Source: a virus. From it: 64,000 bases of DNA. The notes beneath the pieces are model-generated. The model was not told the origin of the DNA, did not search any database, and saw nothing but the letters and a program-made list of their open reading frames with translations. Location: positions 1-64,000 of the IMG/VR virus record IMGVR_UViG_3300050821_008818; one strand, given 5' to 3'. Of the stretch, positions 31,570-39,218 are shown piece after piece (within the stretch, counting starts at the first letter, position 1; each line of letters starts with the position of its first letter). The position numbers and the translations under genes are program-made.

Positions 31570-31617
31570 TGACGTTTCGGCCTGCCGCCGCGGTGCTGAG
31601 GCGGCAGTGCGAAGCGC
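31570..31617 (+). repeat. Palindromic intergenic element, copy B
   Basis: Begins seven bases after the stop of the SH3 gene. TGACGTTTCGGCCTGCCGCC, loop, GGCGGCAGTGCGAAGCGCC. Inner stem of eight pairs, outer CGTTTCG/CGAAGCG of seven. The next 85 bases to 31701 hold no clear gene. Confidence 0.75.
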
Positions 31618-31701
31618 CCGTGATGGAGTGAGGAAATGCGTGGATAGCGGGATTGGCGACGCCCACGACGCTTTTTACTAGCAACTCAGAAAAGAGGAAA
31701 A

Positions 31702-32016
31702 ATGACCATTCGTATAATAGCATTTGTTTTAGTAGTCACGGCAATGTTTGCCTTCGGAATGACTGCGCACGCTCATGGATGGGGCGGCGGGGGCGGTGGC
31801 TGGCATGGCGGTGGTGGAGGCTGGCACGGCGGCGGAGGCTGGCATGGTGGTGGAGGCGGCTGGCATGGCGGCGGAGGCTGGCATGGTGGTGGAGGCGGCT
31901 GGCATGGCGGCCATGGTTGGCATGGCGGAGGCTGGCATGGTGGCGGAGCCTGGCACGGCAGCAGCTGCTGGTATTGGGACGAATATGAAGGAGAATGGCG
32001 GCGTCGCTGCTATTGA
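31702..32016 (+). CDS. Exported Gly/His/Trp repeat protein
   Basis: A 104-residue protein: signal peptide (MTIRIIAFVLVVTAMFAFG, ending AHA), then about ten GGWHGG-type repeats and a short Trp/Tyr/Arg/Cys-containing end. The His-rich repeats could bind metal ions such as Cu, Ni or Zn, or form a surface film. No known family. The stop codon coincides with palindromic copy C. Confidence 0.7.
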   Translation: MTIRIIAFVLVVTAMFAFGMTAHAHGWGGGGGGWHGGGGGWHGGGGWHGGGGGWHGGGGWHGGGGGWHGGHGWHGGGWHGGGAWHGSSCWYWDEYEGEWRRRCY

Positions 32017-32054
32017 CGTTTCGGCCTGTCGCCTCGAGCGGCAGAGCGAAGCGC
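32014..32054 (+). repeat. Palindromic intergenic element, copy C
   Basis: Begins at the stop codon of the Gly/His gene. The inner stem is CTGTCGC/GCGGCAG: the C-to-T change is tolerated as a G-T pair, so the stem is kept. The loop is shorter than in copies A, B and D. The flanking CAATGCGCGGATGA and CGCTTCACTA segments recur after copy D. Confidence 0.7.
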
Positions 32055-32136
32055 CAGAAATGGAGCCGAGGCCCCGTCAATGCGCGGATGAAAGTCGGGA
32101 ACGGCCCGCGCCGCTTCACTAACAAAGGAGTGTACA

Positions 32137-32316
32137 TTGACTAAGGAAGATATGATCCAACAGCTACCATCGCATGGACGCTGGCGGAGCTACTTAAGGA
32201 ACTGGACAAACGCCTATGGCGATACGAATGGCTGGGATGGACATATCATGTCTATCTGGCCGGACTTCTGGCGGCGCTGCCACAAGGCCAGCCCGAGGAA
32301 ACTTTCAAAGGCGTGA
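32137..32316 (+). CDS. Trp-rich small protein between palindromic copies
   Basis: TTG start with a strong AAAGGAG six bases upstream; 59 residues, Trp/Arg-rich (GRWRSYLRNWTNAYGDTNGW ...). Its stop codon is the first base triplet of copy D. Another frame across the same bases is also open (reading TIAWTLAELLKELDKRLW) but has no start, so a frame error or pseudogene cannot be excluded. Confidence 0.45.
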   Translation: MTKEDMIQQLPSHGRWRSYLRNWTNAYGDTNGWDGHIMSIWPDFWRRCHKASPRKLSKA

Positions 32317-32362
32317 CGTTTCGGCCTGTCGCCTAGCCATTTGGCGGCAGTGCGAAGCGCCA
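32314..32362 (+). repeat. Palindromic intergenic element, copy D
   Basis: Begins at the stop of the preceding gene. Inner stem CTGTCGCC/GGCGGCAG, again with the G-T pair. The following AGCGCCAGAAATGGAGCCG is shared with copy C. No gene is seen from here to 32527. Confidence 0.75.
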
Positions 32363-32418
32363 GAAATGGAGCCGCCCGCAAGGGAGCCCGGTTTCGCCGC
32401 GCCGCGGATCGGTTAGCG

Positions 32419-32452
32419 GCGACGCTTCGTGAAGCGCCAGAAAATGGAGCAG
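32419..32452 (+). repeat. Partial palindromic element (copy E)
   Basis: GCGACGCTTCGTGAAGCGCC followed by AGAAAATGGAGC: keeps the outer stem (GCTTC/GAAGC) and the downstream tag of the family but lacks the inner GC stem. Confidence 0.5.
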
Positions 32453-32527
32453 GTGCTGCAGGTCGCTCCTGCACAATGCGCGGATGATCGCCCGCGACGC
32501 TTCACTATAAGCCATGATGGGTGGAAA

Positions 32528-32719
32528 ATGAGCCACAACGATTTCAGCGAAACGGAAATCAAACGGATCGAATCCGCGCTCCTTGATGCTTTAGAGGAGA
32601 TTGGCTTTAGCTCGGAAGATTTCATGCTTGATGAAATGCGGGTGCTGGCCATGGCTGCAATCCAAGCGGTTACGATGGAGTGCGGACGCTGCGATCCCGG
32701 GTTGTATAGCAATGACTGA
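32528..32719 (+). CDS. Small acidic helical protein
   Basis: Start ATG 32528 (MSHNDFSETEIKRIESALLD) with GGTGG upstream. A 63-residue product, acidic helices and a CGRCDPG motif near the end. Overlaps the next gene by eight bases. Unknown. Confidence 0.55.
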   Translation: MSHNDFSETEIKRIESALLDALEEIGFSSEDFMLDEMRVLAMAAIQAVTMECGRCDPGLYSND

Positions 32720-32939
32720 TGCTGAACGGGTTATGATACTGCTCACGGCAATCCGTTGCATTCTATCGTTGGATGATCAGAAGGACGTGCTTCGTTTGAA
32801 ACTTATCAAGTCCGTACTTTTCGAGGCGGTGCAACAGTGCGCGCGCGGCCATTTTGGGAACGACTGGAATGCTGGCAACCCTATTTGCACTTTAATACGC
32901 GCAATCGAAGAAGAGGTTGCTATGAGGGAGGTGGTTTAA
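32712..32939 (+). CDS. Small helical protein (hypothetical)
   Basis: Start ATG 32712. A 75-residue helical product (TDAERVMILLTAIRCILSLD ... AVQQCARGHFGND) ending in acidic residues. Its stop shares a base with the next ATG (TAATG). Unknown. Confidence 0.55.
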   Translation: MTDAERVMILLTAIRCILSLDDQKDVLRLKLIKSVLFEAVQQCARGHFGNDWNAGNPICTLIRAIEEEVAMREVV

Positions 32940-33139
32940 TGAAATTTAGATTCACATTTTTTACCATAACCGCCTGCCTAGGGATACTTGTCGGATACCT
33001 TTGGGGCTATCACGATGGCGACAAACACGCAGCCTGCTGGCACTCAGATCTCGAGTCGTTCCAAATGCAGGAAATACCGGCCCCTGGAACTGATCCATTC
33101 CCTAAAGGTCCTGACATAGAAAGGGGTGACCCATTGTGA
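32939..33139 (+). CDS. Single-pass membrane protein
   Basis: A 66-residue product: MKFRFTFFTITACLGILVGY is one membrane helix, followed by a soluble, acidic and Pro-rich tail. GGGAGG precedes the ATG. The stop overlaps the ERF start by four bases. Unknown role. Confidence 0.55.
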   Translation: MKFRFTFFTITACLGILVGYLWGYHDGDKHAACWHSDLESFQMQEIPAPGTDPFPKGPDIERGDPL

Positions 33140-33792
33140 TCACTTCACAAGAGACTGGCGAAATCGCCGCCGCAATGGCGAAAGCCCAAGAGAAAATCGA
33201 GAACCCAACAAAACACAAGACAGCAAAAGTCAGGAGCGATAAGGGCAATTACGATTACATGTACACCGATCTTGCGGCCGGTCTAGAGTGTATTCGCCCC
33301 GTGCTATCAGCCCAATCAATCGCCGTGTTCCAGGTCCCAACGACTGACCGAAATGGCAATATAATTTTGTTAACGCGGCTTATTCATTCGTCAGGACAAT
33401 GGGTTGAGGGCGAATATTTCGTCTGCAAGACCGGTGATCTGCTTACGAAAGAAGGTACCGTAGATCACCAGAAAAGAGGATCCGCCCTAACCTACGCAAG
33501 GCGCCATTCATTATTTGCAATTGTCGGCATTGCTGGCGCTGATGACGATGATGATGGGAAGAGCGCTAGCATTAGCAGCAATGGTGATCGGGTGCAACGC
33601 ATTGAGAGCCAACTTGTATCTAATGATCAGGCAAAACTAATCCGTGATAAGATAGCTGCAGCCGGCGCAGACGTGGCGAAGTTTCTTGCGTTTTTCAAAG
33701 TGGATTCGGTTGTAAATCTTCGATCCAGCCAGTTCCGCGAGGCCATGACTTTGCTCAGCGCTAAGAAAATTTCGGCGAAGGAGGCGCCATGA
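33136..33792 (+). CDS. erf: ERF-family single-strand annealing protein
   Basis: GTG start. A 218-residue recombinase that anneals single-stranded DNA. ERF hallmarks: residues 8-60 (AAAMAKAQEKIENPTKHKTA ... YDYMYTDLAAGLECIRPVLS), GQWVEGEYFV, and KRGSALTYARRHSLFAIVGI, followed by an acidic stretch (DDDDDG). It works with the YqaJ exonuclease two genes downstream. Confidence 0.88.
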   Translation: MITSQETGEIAAAMAKAQEKIENPTKHKTAKVRSDKGNYDYMYTDLAAGLECIRPVLSAQSIAVFQVPTTDRNGNIILLTRLIHSSGQWVEGEYFVCKTGDLLTKEGTVDHQKRGSALTYARRHSLFAIVGIAGADDDDDGKSASISSNGDRVQRIESQLVSNDQAKLIRDKIAAAGADVAKFLAFFKVDSVVNLRSSQFREAMTLLSAKKISAKEAP

Positions 33793-34109
33793 CTTTCAGG
33801 ACTATAGGAGGATTCGTTTTACGCATTGTCGGCGCATACGTCCTAGCTGAAGCGGGATCGCTCATGAATACCGCAGCAATGTCTGCGAATGGCGGGAAAA
33901 TGCCTTATTGGGCTGACTGGGCTATTCAGGTTCCGGAAAGTCCGACACATGTTCATGAAACTGTGAAAGAAATGAATTTGTGGCCTCTCTGCGATATCAT
34001 ATTCGGATCTGTGAGTATAGGGGACGTGTTTGTTTTTTTTGCTGCTTATCTCTTTGCTAAAGCAATCGTTGACCTTGCCAGATCAGCTTGGAAATGGAGT
34101 TTTTCGTGA
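33789..34109 (+). CDS. Membrane protein between erf and exonuclease genes
   Basis: A 106-residue product with hydrophobic segments near residues 6-28 and 73-97. The four-base overlap with erf and one-base overlap with the exonuclease gene show co-translation. Role in recombination is unclear; it may be cargo. Confidence 0.55.
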   Translation: MTFRTIGGFVLRIVGAYVLAEAGSLMNTAAMSANGGKMPYWADWAIQVPESPTHVHETVKEMNLWPLCDIIFGSVSIGDVFVFFAAYLFAKAIVDLARSAWKWSFS

Positions 34110-34729
34110 TGGAAATTTTCCATTGCGAGCAGGGCTCCGACGAATGGTTCGCGGTCCGCATGGGAATACCGACAGCATCGAACTTCGCAGCTGTTTTAGC
34201 GGGCGGCAAGGGCGGCGACGCAAGCAAAACGCGCCAGACATATCTTTACAAACTTGCAGGAGAAATTATCACAGGCAGGCAACCTTCGGAGGGCTTTTCG
34301 AATATTCACACCGAACGCGGGCACGCCATGGAGAACGACGCGCGACAGTTCTATGCATACATGAATGATGTTGAGCCCAAGCAGGTTGGATTTATCCGCA
34401 ACGGCCGCAAGGGAGGCAGCCCGGACGCGCTGATAGGAGAGAACGGCTTACTAGAGATAAAGACTAAGCTTCCACATCTCATGATAGAAACACTTCTGAA
34501 AGGCGAATTTCCGCCCGCGCACAAAGCGCAGTGTCAGGGAAATATATGGATAACGAAGCGCGAATGGATCGACCTATTTGTTTACTGGCCAGCCATTCCG
34601 CCATTCATCATTCGTGCGGAACGCGACGAGAATTACATTTGCAAGCTGGAAAACGCGATCGATGAGTTCAACTGGGAGCTTGACGAGGTAGTAACTAAGG
34701 TTGTGGCTGTGGGTGAGTTTTCGTTATGA
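34109..34729 (+). CDS. YqaJ/lambda-type exonuclease
   Basis: Start ATG 34109. A 206-residue nuclease with QGSDEWFAVRMGIPTASNFA, SPDALIGENGLLEIKTKLP (the catalytic D...E-x-K) and AQCQGNIWITKREWIDLFVY. It degrades one strand of DNA ends to give tails for ERF. Typical family length. Confidence 0.88.
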   Translation: MEIFHCEQGSDEWFAVRMGIPTASNFAAVLAGGKGGDASKTRQTYLYKLAGEIITGRQPSEGFSNIHTERGHAMENDARQFYAYMNDVEPKQVGFIRNGRKGGSPDALIGENGLLEIKTKLPHLMIETLLKGEFPPAHKAQCQGNIWITKREWIDLFVYWPAIPPFIIRAERDENYICKLENAIDEFNWELDEVVTKVVAVGEFSL

Positions 34730-34824
34730 TAGATCCTCAACTCGCCGGCATCGGCGTAATGATTTTTAGCCTTCTTGCTGGGCTGGCTCTTTGTATCTGG
34801 ACTATTGGGAATGCTGGGAAATGA
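34726..34824 (+). CDS. Membrane micro-peptide
   Basis: A 32-residue product with one hydrophobic helix (GIGVMIFSLLAGLALCIW). Overlaps of four bases at both ends with the flanking genes fix the frame. Unknown role. Confidence 0.5.
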   Translation: MIDPQLAGIGVMIFSLLAGLALCIWTIGNAGK

Positions 34825-35222
34825 GCCGCGCACTCATAGTTATCAATAATTCAGGACATAACTCGTCGCGCTCACGAGCGATTGATTGGGTAGTTAAGGC
34901 GCCACTTGGAACACGTGTTGAATTCAAGGGTCCTAGGCGCACACTACCACAAAACGATCGCATGTGGGCGATGCTAACCGATATTGCCACGCAAAAAGAG
35001 CATTTCGGCAGACGCTATTCGCCAGATCAATGGAAGGCGATTTTCATGCACGCTATCGGCCGCGAGATTCAATTCATCCCAACTATGGCAGGCGATGAAA
35101 TTATTTCATGGGGCCTTAACTCGTCGGATTTATCCAAGGAAGAGATGAGCGATTTAATCGCGTTCATGCAAGCTTGGGGTGATCAATTAGGAGTCATTTG
35201 GCATGACAAAACTGAGGTATGA
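34821..35222 (+). CDS. ninB: NinB-like recombination protein
   Basis: Start ATG 34821 overlapping the upstream stop. A 133-residue product with RTLPQNDRMWAMLTDIATQ, a central WKAIFMHAIG, and EEMSDLIAFMQAWGDQLGVI ending WHDKTEV, the NinB (lambda Orf) pattern. It binds single-stranded DNA and helps load recombinase. Confidence 0.85.
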   Translation: MSRALIVINNSGHNSSRSRAIDWVVKAPLGTRVEFKGPRRTLPQNDRMWAMLTDIATQKEHFGRRYSPDQWKAIFMHAIGREIQFIPTMAGDEIISWGLNSSDLSKEEMSDLIAFMQAWGDQLGVIWHDKTEV

Positions 35223-35418
35223 CATGGGCGCGTATTCTATTGGAGAGGTCTTCGAAAAGCTGCAGCAAGAGAATACATCGCTCAAAGCGCAGCGTGATGA
35301 TCTTCTCGAGGTGGCGAAGGCTCTCTTCTATTGGATTCCGCTTTCAGATAGCGAAGGATACGCATTAGCTAAACGGCTAGAAGCCGCCATAGAGAAGGCC
35401 GAAGGTCGCGTATCATGA
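35203..35418 (+). CDS. Small coiled-coil protein
   Basis: A 71-residue product starting at 35203 (GGAG nine bases before) or at 35224. Central coiled coil (EVFEKLQQENTSLKAQRDDL). Unknown role. Confidence 0.55.
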   Translation: MTKLRYDMGAYSIGEVFEKLQQENTSLKAQRDDLLEVAKALFYWIPLSDSEGYALAKRLEAAIEKAEGRVS

Positions 35419-35504
35419 TGCTTTTTTACTGTGCGCTCATTCGCTATCTTGGCCCAGTTATCATCGTCATGCTATACTGGTTCTCGGTGAGCAGTGACGC
35501 GTAA
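35415..35504 (+). CDS. Membrane micro-peptide
   Basis: A 29-residue product, almost entirely one hydrophobic helix (LFYCALIRYLGPVIIVMLYW). Overlaps both neighbours. Unknown role. Confidence 0.45.
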   Translation: MMLFYCALIRYLGPVIIVMLYWFSVSSDA

Positions 35505-35850
35505 GGAGTTCCCGACAAAGGTTCGCGTTGCGGTCATCAAGCGAGCGACGAAGAATTTCGTAATCTATTGCGAAGGATGCGAACTGCCAACTAAGGACTT
35601 CCAGATTGATCACGTAATTCCGGACTCGCAGGGCGGACCTGCAACGTTAGAAAACGCGCAGTTGTTAGGACGGTGCTGCTATTCGGCTAAGAATTCTGGC
35701 GACACTAGGAAGGCAGCAAAGACAAAGCGAGTTGAAGCAAAGCACCTTGGCGCCGATCCACCAAAGCAGCAGATCAAATCAAGAGGATTTCGGAGGGCTG
35801 AAAGGAAAGAAAAGTTGCCAGTACCGCCAGTGCGGCAGATCTACCAATAG
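35494..35850 (+). CDS. HNH endonuclease
   Basis: GTG start. A 118-residue protein with CEGC, QIDHVIPDSQGGP (HNH histidine region), an Asn-containing LENAQLL, and C and K residues that follow, then a basic tail. It may be a homing or recombination-linked nuclease. The 180 bases to the SSB gene contain no convincing gene; a frame overlapping the 3' end runs to 36028 but lacks a start of its own. Confidence 0.75.
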   Translation: MTRKEFPTKVRVAVIKRATKNFVIYCEGCELPTKDFQIDHVIPDSQGGPATLENAQLLGRCCYSAKNSGDTRKAAKTKRVEAKHLGADPPKQQIKSRGFRRAERKEKLPVPPVRQIYQ

Positions 35851-36030
35851 GAATTTGAAGAATCACCCAGGCGGTCCCTCCTTTCCGGCAGCCGGAGCGA
35901 GAACACGGGCTATTGTTCAAGGCAATACAAGACAGAGTTCGGTTGGACCGCTTGGGCCGGCAAGGCCGGGCATACTCATTACCGTGAAACTCTGTAAATT
36001 CTCGCAACTAGATTATGGAAGGAATTAAAA

Positions 36031-36462
36031 ATGGCAGGCAGTCTCAACAAGGTACTTCTAATCGGCAACGTAGGCCGAGATCCAGAAGTTCACCACACCA
36101 CCAATGGCAATATGATCGCTAGATTTTCTCTCGCAACGTCCGAGACATGGCGAGACAAGGCAACCGGCGAACGCAAGGAGCGAACTGAGTGGCACAATGT
36201 GGTGATCTTCAATGAAAACTTAGGCAAGGTCGTCGAAGCGTATGTGAGGAAGGGCTCTAAATTGTACCTAGAGGGCCAATTGCAGACGCGCAAATTCCAA
36301 GACCGCGATAGCGGCAGCGACCGGTACACCACAGAGGTTGTCTTGCAGCGGTATCAAGGAACGCTTGCCTTGCTCGATAGCAAAAATGAATCGTCTGGCT
36401 CGTCGCAGGCGCCAGATACGCGAAGCTCGGCCGATATCATTGGCGACGATTTGCCATTTTGA
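36031..36462 (+). CDS. ssb: Single-stranded DNA-binding protein
   Basis: A 143-residue SSB: N-terminal OB fold ([20 protein letters not shown] ... [20 protein letters not shown] ... [15 protein letters not shown]), a Ser-rich linker and the acidic DDLPF tip that binds partner proteins. AAGGAATTAAAA is upstream. It coats single-stranded DNA in replication and recombination. Confidence 0.95.
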   Translation: MAGSLNKVLLIGNVGRDPEVHHTTNGNMIARFSLATSETWRDKATGERKERTEWHNVVIFNENLGKVVEAYVRKGSKLYLEGQLQTRKFQDRDSGSDRYTTEVVLQRYQGTLALLDSKNESSGSSQAPDTRSSADIIGDDLPF

Positions 36463-36476
36463 GGAGATAGCTATTG

Positions 36477-36632
36477 ATGTTTATTTTCAATCTAGGGTGC
36501 GGAATTGGCGCTTATTGGATATGCGAAGAGACAGGCGTCTATGTGATGGCATGGGAGAATATCGACGACTGCATAGCGGTGCAGTTTGTACCGCCTATGG
36601 CTGAGGCTGAGGAGCACGCATGTCAGTTTTGA
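36477..36632 (+). CDS. Small acidic protein (hypothetical)
   Basis: A 51-residue product with several Cys (GCGIGAYWICEE ... CIAVQF ... CQF) and GAGGAGATAG upstream. Overlaps the next gene by 13 bases. Unknown. Confidence 0.55.
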   Translation: MFIFNLGCGIGAYWICEETGVYVMAWENIDDCIAVQFVPPMAEAEEHACQF

Positions 36633-37111
36633 GCGCCCAATCAATCCGAAGTCTTTGCATGATCTATCCCGAGGGCTTTTCGGACCGGCCGCTGATATCG
36701 CCATTTGTCGAGCGCGGCACGGCCAACGGGCGATCATATGGCCTATCTGCATGCTCGTATGATGTCAGAATAGATCATTTCCTCGTGCTCCGGCCAGGGC
36801 ATTGCGCGCTTGCCAGCACAATGGAGCGCTTTATTTTCCCGGACGATGTATGCGGCCATGTTCGTGATAAATCTAGCTTAGCACGTAATTTTGTCAGCGT
36901 ATTGAATACGCATTTCGATCCCGGCTTCGAGGGCTTTGCGACCATCGAGATCATCAATCATGGTTCAAGAACGATGACATTTCAAAAAGGCGATCCGCTT
37001 TGCCAATTCGTGTTCAGCTCGCTCGACGAACCAACGTTGTTCCCATACCGCGGGAAATATTTCAACCAAGAGCGCGGTCCGCAAGAGGCGAGATATGAGG
37101 AGGCGAAATGA
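36620..37111 (+). CDS. dCTP deaminase / dUTPase family protein
   Basis: A 163-residue trimeric-enzyme-type protein: SYDVRIDHFLVLRPG, HVRDKSSLARNFVSVLNTHF, DPGFEGFATIEIIN and a GDPLCQFVF strand match the dCTP deaminase (Dcd) family. It should keep dUTP low or supply dUMP for thymidylate synthesis in the infected cell. Confidence 0.82.
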   Translation: MSVLSAQSIRSLCMIYPEGFSDRPLISPFVERGTANGRSYGLSACSYDVRIDHFLVLRPGHCALASTMERFIFPDDVCGHVRDKSSLARNFVSVLNTHFDPGFEGFATIEIINHGSRTMTFQKGDPLCQFVFSSLDEPTLFPYRGKYFNQERGPQEARYEEAK

Positions 37112-37308
37112 CCAAGGAAGAACTCTTTGAGGCGATGGAGAATTGCATGATCGCACTTGGCCATAATGCGCCGTGGAGAGAGCGCGCGGCAGTTGCATTC
37201 TATGCCATCCGCGCAAAGGGGTGCGCCGTGGTGGATCGGCATGAACTCGAGATTTTAAAAAGCACTTACGGATTCAATCTGCCAGATCTTACGGAACCGC
37301 AGGAATGA
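37108..37308 (+). CDS. Small helical protein (hypothetical)
   Basis: A 66-residue product (TKEELFEAMENCMIALGHNA ...) with four-base overlaps to both neighbours. Unknown. Confidence 0.55.
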   Translation: MTKEELFEAMENCMIALGHNAPWRERAAVAFYAIRAKGCAVVDRHELEILKSTYGFNLPDLTEPQE

Positions 37309-37628
37309 AAGCACTGCGGCCCAAGGAAGTTGCAGAGCGTTGGAAATGCAGTGAGCGTCATGTTTACAAGTTAATCGCAAATGGGTCATTGGACGCTTTT
37401 AGAATTGGGGGTAGGCTCTGGCGCATCACAGAAGGTGCCGTCGAAGAGTTTGAAAAATGCCACCCAAGTTCAGGGCTGTCCTCTTTAGGGGACACTTTTA
37501 TGCAGCCTGGCGAGACCGCGGCGAAACTCGTCGAGTCTCCCTCCGCACCCAAAGTCGTGAGACTGCCGAGCAGGCGTTACGCGGTTTTGCCGAGCAATAC
37601 GAAATTTCCAACCGGCCGCAAATCATAA
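37305..37628 (+). CDS. xis: Excisionase-family DNA-binding protein
   Basis: A 107-residue product. Residues 1-52 are the excisionase/MerR-like domain (LRPKEVAERWKCSERHVYKL ... FRIGGRLWRITEGAVEEF). The rest overlaps the integrase gene by 172 bases in another frame, so the long tail may be a by-product. It should direct excision by the integrase at attP. Confidence 0.75.
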   Translation: MKALRPKEVAERWKCSERHVYKLIANGSLDAFRIGGRLWRITEGAVEEFEKCHPSSGLSSLGDTFMQPGETAAKLVESPSAPKVVRLPSRRYAVLPSNTKFPTGRKS

Positions 37629-38479
37629 CAGTGGAGTTTTGCTGGGATGGGTATCGCGAGACGCTTAAGGGCAGACCTGCGTTTCAGACTATGGGCTTTG
37701 AAGGGCGCTCTATTTTGCCTTTCTTTGGCACTATGGCCACGGACAGTATCAGGGATGACACTTGCCTGGCTTACGTATCTGAACGAAGGGCCAGAGGCCG
37801 TAAAGACGGAACTATATGGACGGAACTGGGACGATTAAGAAGCGCGCTAAAATGGGCGGAGAGAAAGAACCTGATAGCCAAGGCGCCTTTCATATCCCGC
37901 CCGGCTATGTCACCACCACGGGATTTGCGCTTAAGCCGGGAACAAGCTTTGGCTTTTCTATCTTCATCCATCACCCCGCACATACGACTGTTCACCGTCT
38001 TGTCAATGACAACGGGTGCCCGCGCTGGAGCCTTGCTTGGCTTGACATGGAACCAAGTGGACTTCGAAAGGCGTATCATCCATCTTGGGACGAGCGGCCA
38101 GAGTCCAAAAGCTAAAAGGCGCCCCGTAGTTCCGATTAACCAAACCCTAATGGCAGCCCTCCAGGAGGCCAAAAGAGGCGCGCTGACAGACTTTGTGGTG
38201 GAGTGGAGTGGTAGACCAGTCAAATCAGTCAAGAAGGGCCTGGCAGCCGCCGGAAAGCGTTGTGGTCTACCGTGGGTCACTGCTCATGTGTTCCGGCACT
38301 CCGCCGCCTCATGGATGGCTGAAGCCGGTATCAGTATGGATCGAATTGCCAGCTTCCTCGGGCATAGCGACAGTAGAATCACCGCCCGTGTATATGCTAA
38401 GTTTTCGCCGGATTATCTGAGGGACGCGGCCGAGGCGCTGGAGATTGAGACAATTCACGAGATAAAGGTGGCGAAATGA
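37457..38479 (+). CDS. int: Tyrosine integrase
   Basis: A 340-residue phage integrase: arm-binding N-terminus, core-binding helices (60-150), and a catalytic domain with Arg189 (TTGARAGALLGLTW), His277 and Arg280 (HVFRH), His303 (LGHSD) and Tyr313 (ARVYAKF). It integrates at a tRNA gene through the attP lying 213 bases downstream of its stop codon. Confidence 0.92.
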   Translation: MPPKFRAVLFRGHFYAAWRDRGETRRVSLRTQSRETAEQALRGFAEQYEISNRPQIITVEFCWDGYRETLKGRPAFQTMGFEGRSILPFFGTMATDSIRDDTCLAYVSERRARGRKDGTIWTELGRLRSALKWAERKNLIAKAPFISRPAMSPPRDLRLSREQALAFLSSSITPHIRLFTVLSMTTGARAGALLGLTWNQVDFERRIIHLGTSGQSPKAKRRPVVPINQTLMAALQEAKRGALTDFVVEWSGRPVKSVKKGLAAAGKRCGLPWVTAHVFRHSAASWMAEAGISMDRIASFLGHSDSRITARVYAKFSPDYLRDAAEALEIETIHEIKVAK

Positions 38480-38556
38480 TCGCCGATGGTTTTTGGTGGC
38501 GCATTGGATTGTTTGTATTGTCAGTGTTGCTCGCTGCACATTTTTGGGGACAATAA
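38476..38556 (+). CDS. Membrane micro-peptide after int
   Basis: A 26-residue hydrophobic product (MIADGFWWRIGLFVLSVLLA ...). ATGA overlap with int. Unknown role; low support because of its size. Confidence 0.4.
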   Translation: MIADGFWWRIGLFVLSVLLAAHFWGQ

Positions 38557-38578
38557 AATATGACTTGCGGAGTGCTCC

Positions 38579-38792
38579 GGTGTTCAAATGAACAGTACAC
38601 AGGGACATACAAAGGACAAAACGGCACCAGATGCACAACAAAATGGACAGGAAGGCACCAAAAGCCCTTAGATTCCAATAGAACCACAATTTTGGTAAGG
38701 GAGAGGTCGCCGGTCCGATCCCGGCCCGCAGCATCATAAGAAACAAGAAAGTAGACAACTGATGAAATCACCTTGGGGTGTTCAAATGAACA
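38579..38792. other. attP region with flanking palindromes
   Basis: The core is the 3' half of a tRNA-Thr(GGT): anticodon loop TTGGTAA at 38692-38698, then GGGAGAGG, the T-arm and CCCGCAGCA ending 38732. Two identical 16-base sites, GG then TGTTCA-AA-TGAACA, lie at 38579-38594 and 38777-38792, likely integrase/excisionase arm sites. Repeated GGACA and GGCACCA lie between. Confidence 0.75.
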
Positions 38793-39142
38793 TTGATGTT
38801 GCTAGCGATATTCTCGCGCTAGAGCGGCGCATCGTCGCGCTTGAAAAATGGAAGGAATGTCGTTTCGATGAAATAGAGGAGCGCATCGCCGCGCTTGAGG
38901 ATAGATTCGATAAAACGGCCATTGAATTTGCTAATCGCATCGCCGCGCTTGAGGATCATGTCGAAACGATTGATGCAAAATTGGAGTCCCTGATTCTAAA
39001 AACAACATCGACTGAGTGGGGACGGAAGATAGAAGAGCGCATCGACGCGCTTGAGATGAAGGTAGCTAATGAATGGGCCGCGGCCATTGTCATGAAAGAT
39101 TTTGAAGGACGCATCGCCGAACTAGAGGGCAGGGAGGCGTAA
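38786..39142 (+). CDS. Coiled-coil protein with ERIAALED repeats
   Basis: Start ATG 38786 lies inside the right-hand attP palindrome; an ATG at 38762 is the alternative. The 118-residue product is one long coiled coil with four ER(I)-x-ALE repeats. GGGGTG is upstream. It may be a scaffold or tether. Unknown family. Confidence 0.6.
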   Translation: MNIDVASDILALERRIVALEKWKECRFDEIEERIAALEDRFDKTAIEFANRIAALEDHVETIDAKLESLILKTTSTEWGRKIEERIDALEMKVANEWAAAIVMKDFEGRIAELEGREA

Positions 39143-39187
39143 TCCAACAAAAATTTGCCCATCTCCAAACCTCTTCATTTTAAAAAG

Positions 39188-39217
39188 GTCTCCTAGGCGT
39201 AGCAACGCAGAGGAGAC
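39188..39217 (+). promoter_or_regulatory. Hairpin hiding the ribosome binding site
   Basis: GTCTCCT (39188-39194) pairs with AGGAGAC (39211-39217), enclosing a second stem GCGT/ACGC (39197-39200 and 39205-39208, loop AGCA). The AGGAG for the ATG at 39219 is inside the stem, so translation should be repressed until the stem opens. Confidence 0.6.
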
Positions 39218-39218
39218 A

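Noticed and set aside
31775-32122. Frames of Gly/Ala/Met-rich protein over the GGWHGG gene
   Set aside because: Frame-shifted shadow of the repeat gene; lacks a signal peptide and ribosome site.
31143-32362. CRISPR or transposon interpretation of the palindromic elements
   Set aside because: Spacing is irregular and gene-filled, no cas or transposase gene is present, and no target-site duplications are seen.
38309-38771. Two long minus-strand frames across the int end and attP
   Set aside because: They read through the tRNA half in reverse (giving the familiar GRDRTGDLSLTK artefact) and overlap integrase antisense.
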